A stretch of DNA of 64,000 nucleotides. Origin: Crocodylus rhombifer (taxonomy: Eukaryota; Chordata; Crocodylia; Crocodylidae). The stretch spans positions 124,001 through 188,000 of the forward strand of contig JAVSML010000995.1 of the NCBI GenBank assembly GCA_038503035.1, given 5' to 3'. The position numbers and the translations under genes were made by a program. Positions 10,677 to 21,078 of this stretch are shown piece after piece (positions within the stretch are counted from its first letter, which is position 1; each line of letters opens with the position of its first letter). The notes beneath the pieces are model-generated. The model was not told the origin of the DNA, made no database searches, and saw nothing but the letters and a program-made list of their open reading frames with translations.

Positions 10677-12140
10677 CTAGTATTCGCTGTGATAGACTTG
10701 AAACACTTCACAGTTAGGACAAATTCCTGCTCATGTGACTTTTTCCATGGAAGTCCTCTGAGAGATTTCTAAGAGATGATTCCCATGAGAAGGGCTTGAA
10801 AAATTAGGCAGTCGTTAAAATGATGGGAAAAAATAAAACTATTCATGGCTGACATCCAGCTAAAGCTAGTAGTAGAGTTTCTAGAGGGCCCTATTTGATG
10901 CTATCAAAGTCAATGGGAGTTTTACCATCAATTTCACTATGAGCAGGATTGGACCTACGGTGAAATCTTGGCCCCATCAGAATTTTTACATTGACTTACT
11001 GGGATCATGATTCAACCACAGAACATAAATCAAGATCACTGAATTATATATACTATCAAGCAACAGGCAGTTTTGAAACTTTATTTTATCTTCATTATCT
11101 TATTAACTGGATTAAAAACAGAAAGCGTTCAAAGTATTCTGCATAAATGTTGCCAAAATTCCATATTTGAAACAAAAAAGAAAACAGCAAACAGTATTAA
11201 AGATTTATTTCTCTATTGCCTTGCATGGTGAGCTGTCATTACTACCCATTCAATTGCACCTGCTCAGAACTGTAGCATTTTGCACATACTTCCCCCAGAA
11301 ATAAATCACCATACAAGATGCAAAGCAGTGAAGAATCAAGAGCTCAGTTTTTAAACTTGTATAGAGAGTGCTTTTAAGACACTGATGCAGCCTTTTGTAC
11401 CACAGCAGCTCTGGTTAAAATGGCAACTTTGATGAAAATATCAGGCAAAATGAATTTAAAATGTCCAGCGGCTGATCTAATACTGCATATTGCACAGGTA
11501 TATTGATATCTGTGAATATAAATAACTGGAACTGTACACTAATAAGACAAGTTCTTTTGGTCCTTTATCTGTACTGTAATATATATATATATAATATTAC
11601 ACACACACACACACACTCCATTACTATCATCTGAAAAAAGAGTATTATGGTTTCATATCGCACCAATATTTTCCTTGTGTTTGCTATTCTTATTTAACAA
11701 GCAAAACTGTGCTCTGACTAGTTGTACAATATTGTAGGATACGTTGCCTTGCACAATTCCAAGTGCCTTAGAAAAATGTTTAGCTCTTTGAAGCATATAT
11801 AAATATATATAAAATGAAAAATAGATTACCTAAATAAAATTGTTCAGAAAACCCTTGCAGACACATTTCTTTCTTGACTGGAATAAGTACATATGTAAGC
11901 ATAATGAATTTGATTTCTAATAGGCATTATTTAGTAAAAAAATTAATGATTTATTAAAAGTAATTCTACTGCAGATGAGTGATTCTTTTTTTTATCACTT
12001 GCAAAATAAAATTAACTTGTCAGCATCTCACTTTAATTTTTCGAAGCTCTTCATACATCTTCAGCAGCTTTTTTGTAAGCAAGTCCATCCCTTCAGAATG
12101 TGCTATGACCTAACAGTGATGGTTATGTTAAAAATATAAA
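10677..12140. other. AT-rich intergenic or distal UTR sequence
   Basis: Contains a microsatellite at about 11578-11617 (TA run followed by CA run) and AATAAA hexamers at 11833 and 12005. No ORF or transposon could be named. Confidence 0.5.
11578..11617. repeat. Compound (TA)n-(CA)n microsatellite
   Basis: A run of alternating AT dinucleotides is followed after a few bases by about ten CA dinucleotides. Confidence 0.9.
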
Positions 12141-12144
12141 GATA

Positions 12145-13460
12145 GGGTGATTACATGCAATGGAGGTGAGGGGTCTGGTTCCACCTACAGAGCGCTGACA
12201 GAAGTGATGTTTTGTTGCATAGTCAGACCCCTGAAGCACTCTACTGCCATGCCCTGACAGAAATACACAGCTGAAGAGCACTTTAAAAAGTGCCTGATTG
12301 TGCAAGAATCTGAACCCTGGTTACATGAGGATTTAGATGAAGGCTCTCCAAAGCAAAGCGCCTTCATAAATTTGTCAGTGCATGCTGAAAGCAGGGCTCC
12401 CCAGGGCTGTATTCAGAATGGGAGCGGGGGAAAGGGAAGGAGAGAATTACATCTGGGGTTTGCCCAGCCTGTGCTGGAGGGTGGGGAGGGTGAATTGGAG
12501 GCACCCGCTCCCTAAGGTGGGGGGCCTCCAACCATCTGTCCTATCCTCCAGCGCAGGCCAGGTAACTCCCAGATAGATATCCCTCCCCTGCCCCCCATCC
12601 TGAAGACAGACATTGGGGGGGTGCAGGGCTAGGGGAGAGAGGCTGCAGACAGGTAGCCACTCCAAACTGGAGCTCAAGCCCCCAAACCCCCAGACCCAAA
12701 AGCAAACGTGTTGGGTTGTGGGGATCATTCTAACTCATGGGCTTCCTAATGGGTCTTGGGGAGAACAGGGCCGGGCCCGCATAGTAGGGGTCTCCCTTCC
12801 TCCTACATGAGCATCTTAACAGCAGCAAAGGCTGCTACACCCAGAGCTGGGGTGGGTGGAGGGGAAACAGAGCCCCCTCCCACCTTGCAGGCCTGGCCTG
12901 GCTACCCATGCTGGGGTCTTGGAGGGAGCCAGGCCAGGCCCCCAAGGTGGAAGGGCTCCATTTCCCTCTCCCCACCACAGCTCTGCACATGGCAACCTCT
13001 GCCACTGTCAAGATGCTGTCACGGGGAGAGGGAACCCCACACCATGTGAGCCTGGCCCTGCTCCACCCAAGGCCCAGCAAGGGTAGCTGGGGGGAGAACG
13101 TAGCAGGGGGCCTCCCTTCCCCCTCCCTGGCTGCACAAGGAGGAGACAGAGGTTTTCTGTCTCCTCTCTGTGACGGCCCGTGGGGGGGCTGGGCTAGTGC
13201 TCACTGCAAGTGCCAGTCCAGCCCTGGAAGACCAAATGGGACGTGGGTGGAATCACCTGAAATGAACCCTTGCAGGGAACATGTACGCAGGTTCCCTAAG
13301 GCGCTCTGCCCTAGAGCACTCCTGTCTCATACTACATCAGACAAGGGTTAAATTTTACATGATCAGCCACTTTAAAATTGCTCTGAAGTCATGAACATTT
13401 TTGTGTTACAGCTACAGAGCACTTTCTGGAGCCTTATAGCACAAATAATGTAACTTGTGT
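12145..13460. repeat. Large foldback repeat with nested GC-rich inverted arms
   Basis: The outer arms (about 12190-12370 and 13290-13440) are inverted copies: AAAGCGCC and the flanking AGTGC blocks on the left match GGCGCT...AGGGTTAAATTTTACATGATCAG...CACTTT on the right in reverse complement. The GC-rich interior holds further inverted pairs: about 12440-12485 with 12545-12587 (TGCTGGAGG / CCTCCAGCGCAGG) and about 12843-12902 with 12929-12985 (GCCTGGCCTGGC / GCCAGGCCAGGC). The left arm recurs at about 15345 in a second copy. I read it as a non-autonomous DNA element; the ORFs across it are on both strands and not gene-like. Confidence 0.65.
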
Positions 13461-14790
13461 ACACACCTTTAGACAGTTATGGCTCAGAGACAATCTACTC
13501 ATGGGAACTGCCTGAAGTGTTGTTTGCAAGCCGCTGCTTTGCTAACCGATTTGCTGATATACGTGCAGAAACTTGCATCTACAATTTCTGGTTAAAAGAA
13601 ATTCCAGGAAAGGGTAATGTCACCACAGTGACATGTACCCTCTCCCTCCCCCACACCCTCAGCACCACAGTTCAACTTCTATATAAGGCTGCAGCAGACA
13701 ACAGAGATAGGTTATTGAGAGGGATGGGCCTGATAGGCCAGATCCTGATTCAAGATGGTATGTGCTCTAGCAAGGCATCATTAAACTCTCATAGTGATAT
13801 TTTCCAGCCTTAGCTTCCCTAAGTTGGTGGAAAGGTAGAGACAAAGTTGGCTGAGATATTCCCTTCTCCCTTCCCCACTTGCCATACCTTTATAGTGAAC
13901 AATACTTTTCTAATAGGTTGGTAATATCATTTATTACATTTCCTCATGCAAGGATATTGGTGCAGGGAGACAAGGGGCTATATCCCATTTTGGAGCTTAG
14001 GGTAGTTTAGAAAGCCTTCCTGCAATATATATAAAACAATCACATTTTGATCAGGGTGGACAATAATACCACCATCTTTTACAGAAACAATCAGAATAAG
14101 GCAGGTCCCTTCCTTCTCAACAGGGAACTAATCCAGCTGTGGGACTGGTGCATCCCACAGCAGACTCATCTCTCAGCTGTACCCCTCTCAGGACTGGGAA
14201 AGCTACAGCAGATTGCCTTGGGAGGGTGGTCGCCATACAAAAGTATTGGTAAATATACAATCTGACCCTTCAGACCCTTATTTGTCCATTGAAGTTACCC
14301 GGGGATAGATCTGCTTGCAAGAAACTGACAGATCTTCTGTTCCAGCAGAGGGCTCAGTGCCAGCTCCCTTTCAAAGTCATTCCTGATCTCATAGTCAAAG
14401 AACCTTCTTTATGCCTACTCACCTACACAGCTGGGTTGTTCAGGATGTGTACATGATCTTCCTGGCCCTTGCCTGGCTGAGGCAGTTCTAGTACCAGGAC
14501 CTCTTGTCCAGTAGAGAGCCCTAGAACCTTACCTTTGTTTTCAAACCTCCATAGCAAACAGGAAGTGTTATGAGTCCCTCTTCTTGAAGGTCTGGATGCA
14601 GGATGGTTTTCACATGTAGAGTGAAATTGTACAGCTCAGGTCTAAGGTATTCTTGGCCACAGTAGTAAGGACTTAATGTACTTACCTGGCAAAACTGAAC
14701 CAGATTCTCTATCTATTATAGTTCCATGGACATGCCCTCCAGTAACTCCAGTGTTCTGGTCATTCTGAATTATGTGTTAGAGCTGAAGCA
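13461..14790. other. Intergenic, no recognisable content
   Basis: Mixed-composition sequence. The 118-codon and 72-codon open frames here show no domain I recognise and no splice or codon pattern supporting a gene. Confidence 0.5.
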
Positions 14791-15345
14791 GTTCATAGGC
14801 TTATAAGAAAGTAGGGCTAGGAGGGACCTTACAAGGTCATTTAGTCCAGTGATTCTCAACCTTTTTTTTGTACCAGGACCCTTTTGTAAACATTAGTGGC
14901 CAGTCCCGACCCAGAGCCCTTCACTCCTGACCTGCTGCCCCCCGCAGTGTGTGCGGAGCATGGGGAGGCCCCAGCCAGCCCCTTGCAGGCTGGAACTCTG
15001 CCGGCCTGCAAGGGGAAAGCCGTGGTTTCCCACATTTTTCTCCTTTAAAGGAGAATCCATTCTTAAAGTTTGTTCGCTACCCTTTCATGTATTCTTACGA
15101 CCCACTATTGGGACACAAGCCACAGGTTGAGAAATGCTGCTCTAGTCCAGCCCTGCTCAAGGCAGGAGTGTCCCTAAGTAAACCATCCCAACCAAGTTTC
15201 TGTCCAAACTACTCTTGACAGTTTCCAAGGATGGAGATTCCACAATTTCTCAAGGAAGCATATTTCAAGGCCTGAACATTCGCATAGTCAGAAAGTTCCT
15301 CCTAATCTCCAGAGCTAAAGCCATGTCTATCACTTCCCTTCATAG
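14791..15345 (-). mobile_element. CR1 LINE 3' end split by a hAT element
   Basis: On the minus strand the CR1 3' end is present: the plus strand shows GGGCTAGGAGGGACCTTACA, then AGTCCAGCCCTGCTCAAGGC and later AAAGTTCCTCCTAATCTCC. These are the reverse complement of the CR1 tail and the end of its ORF2. The copy is split at 14847-15139 by a hAT miniature element, so the CR1 is the older insertion. Confidence 0.8.
14847..15139. mobile_element. hAT miniature element nested in CR1
   Basis: The left terminus CAGTGATTCTCAACCTTTT is mirrored by AGGTTGAGAAATGCTG at the right. Flanking 8-mers ATTTAGTC (14839-14846) and CTCTAGTC (15140-15147) agree at 6 of 8 positions, a decayed target-site duplication. 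The same family is found at 42469-42780, with matching interior such as TTTAAAGGAGAATC. Confidence 0.82.
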
Positions 15346-15880
15346 GGCAGTGACACACATGACAGTTTGTCATGCAATTGGCCGCTGAAAGTGCTCTACA
15401 GCTGTGAACTGATGGAAGTCCACAGCAGCAGAATGCATTAAAAGTGCCCAATTGCACGGCAATCTGAACCCTCATTATATAAGGGTTCAGACGAAAGCGT
15501 TCCAAAGCAGAGTGCCTTCATTAACATCTGTCAGTGTGGTCAGGAGAAGTGCCCGGCTGATGCAACTAAACTCTGCTCCCCACGGGGGAGCTCCTAGCCA
15601 CAGGGGACACCAATACACCCACCCCTTCCTCCAACGCTGGCTGGGCAATCCCCAGAACAAGCTCCCTCTGCTCCTTTCCCCACCTCCCATGCCAAAAACA
15701 ACACCAGGGTTTGGAGCTGGGCTACAGGGAGAGCAGCTGCAAAGACCATGCAACCCCAAACTGCAGCTCACTTCCCAGTCCGAGGGACCCAACAACATCT
15801 GTTGAGTCCCAGGGATAGCTCTAACTTATGGCACTTCCTGCAAAGTGCCAGGAGTTACAGCATGGAGCTACACATTTGTC
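15346..15880. repeat. Second, shorter copy of the 12.1-kb foldback family
   Basis: It shares with 12240-12400 the succession AAAGTGC..., ATTG..., ATCTGAACCCT, GGTTCAGACGAAAG-like and CCTTCAT...TGTCAG blocks. The GC-rich interior is different and shorter. No clear right inverted end is visible, so it may be truncated. Confidence 0.55.
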
Positions 15881-16873
15881 AGCATCCATAGTGTCTCCAT
15901 AGGTGATATCCATAGTCTGTAAGGTAGCCAGCTGGAGCTCTATCTCTCTCTGGGGAATGAAAACTATTAATCACTCATCCCCCAGCAAGGACCATGCAAG
16001 GCACCCTTTATGGGTACTGCAATAACAAAAAGAAATTTCTTATCAAAGGCTCAAGGCATAAGACACACCTACAATTAGGAACATGTATGTGGACAATACA
16101 CCTCAAAAAAACACCAGTTATTAGAAAGTAACTTCCATTTGTGCACAGTTATTGCTAACTAATGATCCTATTCACAAGAGTTTATAAGGTCAAATACACA
16201 GTTGGCGTACCACATGAGAGAAGGGCCCTCGTTTCCTCCATGACCTATAGTGTCACCTGTCAAGACTATATACAACTATATATAAAATATATAACATGGC
16301 ATCTATTAAAATCACTACCAGATTACAACATGCCATCAAAATCAGATGAGCTAAACTCTTTCCGTAGCACTGACACTAAAATCTCATGGCAAAGACAACA
16401 CACTGTACTAAATCATGGTAAAGACTTAAGTCTTCAGAAAATGACAACAGAGCAAGAAAGAGAAAAATATACAGGCTTCTGAAGCTCTGGCGACATCTAC
16501 TGAAAAGATATTGAAATATACACTATAGGTAATTCAAACTGAATTAATAGTGCTCCATTATACTTACAAGATAGTAATAATGTAGACTGCTCAAAATTAA
16601 AATTGATTAGTGCTTTTAAATATCATCTCTTAATTTCCTAATAACCAATTAAAATTCATTTTTATAAACTGTAAATGTATTGAAGGTAAGAAAGTCTCCC
16701 ATTTTGTGATTCACACTTTCCTTCTAAAAAAAAAATTATCTTGTATTCCCAAAATATCAGGTGTAGGTCTTGCTGGAGTATTGATCAATACAAGCATTAA
16801 TCGGTGCATTTACTGCTCACATAAACGCTCTACTAAAGCACTGACCAAAACAGGATGTATACACTGTTTACAT
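15881..16873. other. Intergenic, no recognisable content
   Basis: AT-rich unique-looking sequence. The 106-codon frame at 16162-16482 has no recognisable domain. Confidence 0.5.
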
Positions 16874-17188
16874 CAGTGATACTCAATCTTCCAGCCCCGC
16901 CCTGCTAAATAAGTGGTACAGGGGTGATCCACAGGCCAGATCCTGTGTGTGAGGTCAATCCACAGAAGCAATCTTGTCACACATGTCAGCCCGACCCATA
17001 TGCCAGTGTAATCTAGCACACCAAGCCCCAGGGCTCTGCCCAGGCCTGAAAATTGGGCAGCAGGGAAGTGGTAATTAACACTGACACCCCTGCTGCCAAA
17101 TTTCTGGACTGTGGGGAGCCCCACAAGGCGGGATGGCGCTGCTGCTCTGGCTGGATTTGGTGTACAGGCCGGAGGTTGAACACCACTG
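16874..17188. mobile_element. hAT miniature element with 8-bp duplication
   Basis: Termini CAGTGATACTCAATCTTCC and GGAGGTTGAACACCACTG are inverted. They are flanked by GTTTACAT (16866-16873) and GTTTACAA (17189-17196), 7 of 8 identical. There is no transposase ORF, so it is non-autonomous. Confidence 0.85.
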
Positions 17189-17196
17189 GTTTACAA

Positions 17197-19330
17197 AAAA
17201 CCCCTAAAATGTATTCCTGTAAGATCAGACTGCAAAGACCCCTGACAAGGCTAACTGTTTAAGGTGGTTGGTCCAGAACACATAAGATAACAACAGGATG
17301 TCCAAAATTAGAGTGATCCAGGAAAACGTGGTAATGTTTGTTAAAATACATGGTACAGGAAATGTCTGATGTAAACAATCTGAGGTAAACAAAGTTGGTT
17401 TGATCAATGTATGTAAGGGGAACAGGAAACCCCTAGAACTTTTTAGCCTGCAGCAAGGGTGCCAGATTTACCCAGGTGAATTGTGGTAATATCTTGCCAC
17501 AAGTATCCAGGGCTAAGACCTTTTAACCATCTGCCCATGTGCATTAGTAAGTGCTTTAAGTAATGAAACTGGCTAAGCCTTTACCACCAAATCGAGCCGA
17601 TGGTCATTCTTCCTACAGCATCAAAGTCTTCAAAGGAACGCACGCTGTGTACAGCAGCAGCAGCACAGACAATACTCTGACAGTGTCCATACATAGAGAG
17701 CAACACTGACCAAACAAATGGAGGAACAACTACGTTTTTCTTGAGAGCATGGTCTGTGCAGAGTTCGTATCAGTAGTACAGAAGATAAGAACTTATTATT
17801 CAATATGACTAAAGAGCTCAAAAAATAAAACTAATATGCATTATAGGTTAGACTGAGCCTTTAAACTCACTCCTGAATGTGGACTGATAGGTAGCTGCAC
17901 CAGAGAAGATTTGTGCCTTGGAGAGATCCTTTCGAGGCACAGCTCTTCAGACTCCAACGCAGATCAAGGAGGGAAGTTTTGTTGTTGCCCATTTTATTCT
18001 CTTTTTTTTACTTTATTAACAGATCCAAATTATCAAATACATTTTATATTTAAAGATATATCCAATCCCCTAAAATTTATATAAAGACAGATAGCTATCT
18101 TTAGTACCTATCCTAGTCTACAGAGGTTTTTATAACTCATTACAGGAGTTTCTACAAATGTATCTGCACAACATAATGCAACTAACATCCGTCACATGGT
18201 GTTGTTTACTCATCCACTCCCTAGAAATGGACATATGTGCAGTAGAATTTCCTGTTTTTGTAGTATGCAGATTGTTTGCATTTTGTTTTTTGTATTTATG
18301 TTAGAGGTGGCCAAGTCAAAGAAATACATCTTACACTTGAAATGAATGGGGGTGCATGTTGTGATGGTCCTTTACTTCCTGAGGTGATCATCCTGCATGA
18401 GACCAGCCCCAGAGAAAGCTCTGTCTCTATACAGATGAGTTTTTCCCTTTTACTGGAATGCTTCATTGTGCCTGAGAAGCAAAGTTGTCAAACACAGCAT
18501 CTGCCCTGAAGTTTTAAACAATTTTCAAAATATTCTAAGCTGGGACCATGGATAAGAAGGTACAGACCAAGAACTAGCACTTGATTTGTTATCCTATGGA
18601 AAATCAGTGTAAAGATTTAAAGATGGATCAGATATACTCATAGTTTCATTGCTGAAAGTTGCTGCTCTATTTTATGCTAATTCCATGCTGAAGGTAGGGC
18701 AAGGTAGTACCGCAAAGGTTGCCTAGCTCAGGCAACTTTTCTAGTCAACAACTCACTTCACCAGATGCCATGCACTATGGTAGTTCCAGTTTCCTAAATC
18801 CTGGAGGTTTCTTAACCAGGCACAGTACGCTGCCGTAGTGCAGCTAGATGAAATAAAGGCATAAATAATTAAGACTAGATCCTCATCCACTAGGTTGGGA
18901 GACAGCTTCTATGTAATGCTGGCAGAAAGTCTTGTTTGTGGATGCTACTCTATCTGAACTTAGCAGTAGCAAGGAATCCAAGACCAGTATTAACCTATGG
19001 ACTGAACTGATCAACTGGGGGTGTATGCCTTGAACCATTATTCTTTTCTCCCCGCACCAGCATCAATACTTTAACAAGGCTACTCCATCTTTGCTTACTG
19101 CCTCTCTACCCACTTGCTTGTGAGGGGATTTGCCCTCTTCTCCCTCATGCTAAACCCTGACCTAAAATTGAAGCAAGTTCAACATGGCCTGACAGGGCAG
19201 ATGGAGGCTCTTTGGCATCATTCTGTAAGGACAGAGGAGCAGACCACATCATGAGTAGAAAACCCAAGAACAGAAGATAATTAGGAAGCTAAAGAGAAGG
19301 AGAGTTGGAAAGGGTCATGTCATTCTTAAG
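17197..19330. other. Intergenic, no recognisable content
   Basis: AT-rich to average composition. I see no gene and no repeat that I can name. Confidence 0.5.
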
Positions 19331-19720
19331 TGGAAGACACCAGTGGAACACCAGTGGTGGGTCACAGTGCCATGGCAAGGAAGTTTGGTACCCAGGGCAA
19401 AGCCTGCGGTGGCAGCCCACCCTTGCCCCATGCATGGATCCAGGGGGGCACATGCCCCCCACTTGCCTAGGAGTGCACCCAGCAGTGGAAACCACCCTCC
19501 CCCCCATCACCGCACCCCCTCATTTGAGCTGCTCGCAGCTCTGCCCCATGCCCTGCCCTGGCTGGGCAACACCTGCTGGCATCCCTTCACTTTGGCACCA
19601 GGGGGGTCACCCCACTTGCCCCTCCCTTTGCTACAGCGCTCGTGGGTCGTGTACAGGAAAAGTGGTTTCTTACACCAGGAAACCACTTCTCCTGTACACT
19701 TATCTCTCATTTTCACTGCA
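19331..19720. repeat. GC-rich repeat ending in a near-perfect hairpin
   Basis: A locally GC-rich block ends in an inverted repeat at 19649-19699. GTGTACAGGAAAAGTGGTTT pairs with AAACCACTTCTCCTGTACAC, leaving 21-bp arms with one mismatch and a 9-nt loop. Likely part of a DNA transposon. The overlapping 154- and 132-codon frames are not supported as genes. Confidence 0.5.
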
Positions 19721-20997
19721 GGTTACAGAACTGCAGGATGAAGAAAGAAACCGAATGAAGGCAGGGTAGATTTACACCTTATAGAGTAACGTGTGTGAGC
19801 GTTGCTTCCCTGCCAAGAAAAAGTGCAAGCCTGGCCAGTTCACTCCAGGGAAAAACACATTAGCCCTACACACACATAGGGCCGTGTTCCAGGACAAATG
19901 CTCGATGAACCTGGGGGGCTCTCCTTAAACGCTGCTTTGTGCAGGCCCTTTCACAGACCAGTTAATTTGGCTTTCCATTGGCGTAACTAAGAGCAGATAT
20001 TGTTTTCTTTTCCTTTGGACTCAGATGTAGAGATGTACCCCCAGCTTTCCTTGGCTGATGCTTACTTCATCAGATGGGTACAAACAGCACATAAGCACCC
20101 CTCCACCCACACACGCTGCACAGGTGAGGCCTTTGGCTCTGGAAAAAAAGCCTCGTGTGCAGGGACCAGGCAGGCACATGTTCACTGTCCCACTTCAAAT
20201 CCCTCAGAACTATGCAGGGTAAAATGTGTTAATGCTTCTCCTGTGCCATGGCTTCAGACTAGTGTGAGGTAGTAGGGCTAGTGTGTTTTCTTCCAGGGCC
20301 ACCATCCAGGCCATGCCCTCCTCCCCCGCAGTGGGACAGCTAGGGAAGGCCACACGTCCAAACTTCTGTGCTGCCCCCACTCAGAATCAGGTAAAACCCC
20401 AGGCCGATCGGACTAACAACAATTGAAATGTGATTTTCCCAATCCTGGAAGAGCGGGACAACGGCCTCGCCGACCGCAGGGCCCCACAAGAAGCTTAGTG
20501 ATGTCACGGGAAGGCAGAGGTTCCAGCCCCAATAACTGCAAGGACTGCAGAACCCAAAGCCAGGGTTCAGCAGCAGCGCCCATAGCGCATGCACCCACCA
20601 GTGACCAACCACAGCCACCCAGGGGGTGGAGCGAACTCTGCAGGGAGTTCTACTCCGCTCCCCAAAGGTGCCTAACGTCACTTCAACGCGCCGGCATCTG
20701 CAACCTTGCCCGAGCGGCTGCTTCGCGCATGCGCTTTTCCCCTTCGGGCCCTCACTTCCCATCCCTTCCCTCGTTGCTTTAGCGGAGTGGGCCGAACCAT
20801 TCGTGCCGGTTCGGAAGGGGGCACCAACGGTGACGCGTTCTCTCTTAATCCTTTTTTCTGCGCGGAACACTCACTAGAACCGCCCACGCCCCCTTTTGCC
20901 ACCTCTAACGATGGCTATTCGCCGACGAAACGGAGGTGGTGGGGGGTTTCATTTTCCTTTCCCCCCCACCAAAGGGCGGCACTTAGCTTGTTCCAAC

Positions 20998-21027
20998 ATG
21001 GCGGTGGCGGTCGGGAGTCGCGTGTGA
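20998..21027 (+). promoter_or_regulatory. Possible short uORF in LTV1 5' leader
   Basis: ATG GCG GTG ... TGA encodes MAVAVGSRV and stops 48 nt before the LTV1 start. Its ATG lies in the YY1-like motif. It acts as a uORF only if transcription starts upstream of 20998; YY1 motifs of this form often sit just downstream of the start site, so this is possible but unproven. Confidence 0.35.
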
Positions 21028-21075
21028 GGGGCGTGTGGTCTGAGTTTTGTCTCCGCGCGGTACCGGTTTCGCGCC

Positions 21076-21078
21076 ATG
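21076..21078 (+). CDS. LTV1: LTV1 exon 1 coding part (ATG only)
   Basis: The start codon is followed immediately by the donor GTGAGC (21079). It joins in phase 0 to exon 2, giving M-PHKRKKPF. The context GCGCCATGG is a good Kozak match, although the +4 G belongs to the intron; after splicing the base is C. Intron 1 spans 21079-23870. Confidence 0.9.

Noticed and set aside
11578..11617. CRISPR array or other spaced repeats
   Set aside because: It is a dinucleotide microsatellite; no repeat-spacer structure occurs anywhere, and the window is eukaryotic.
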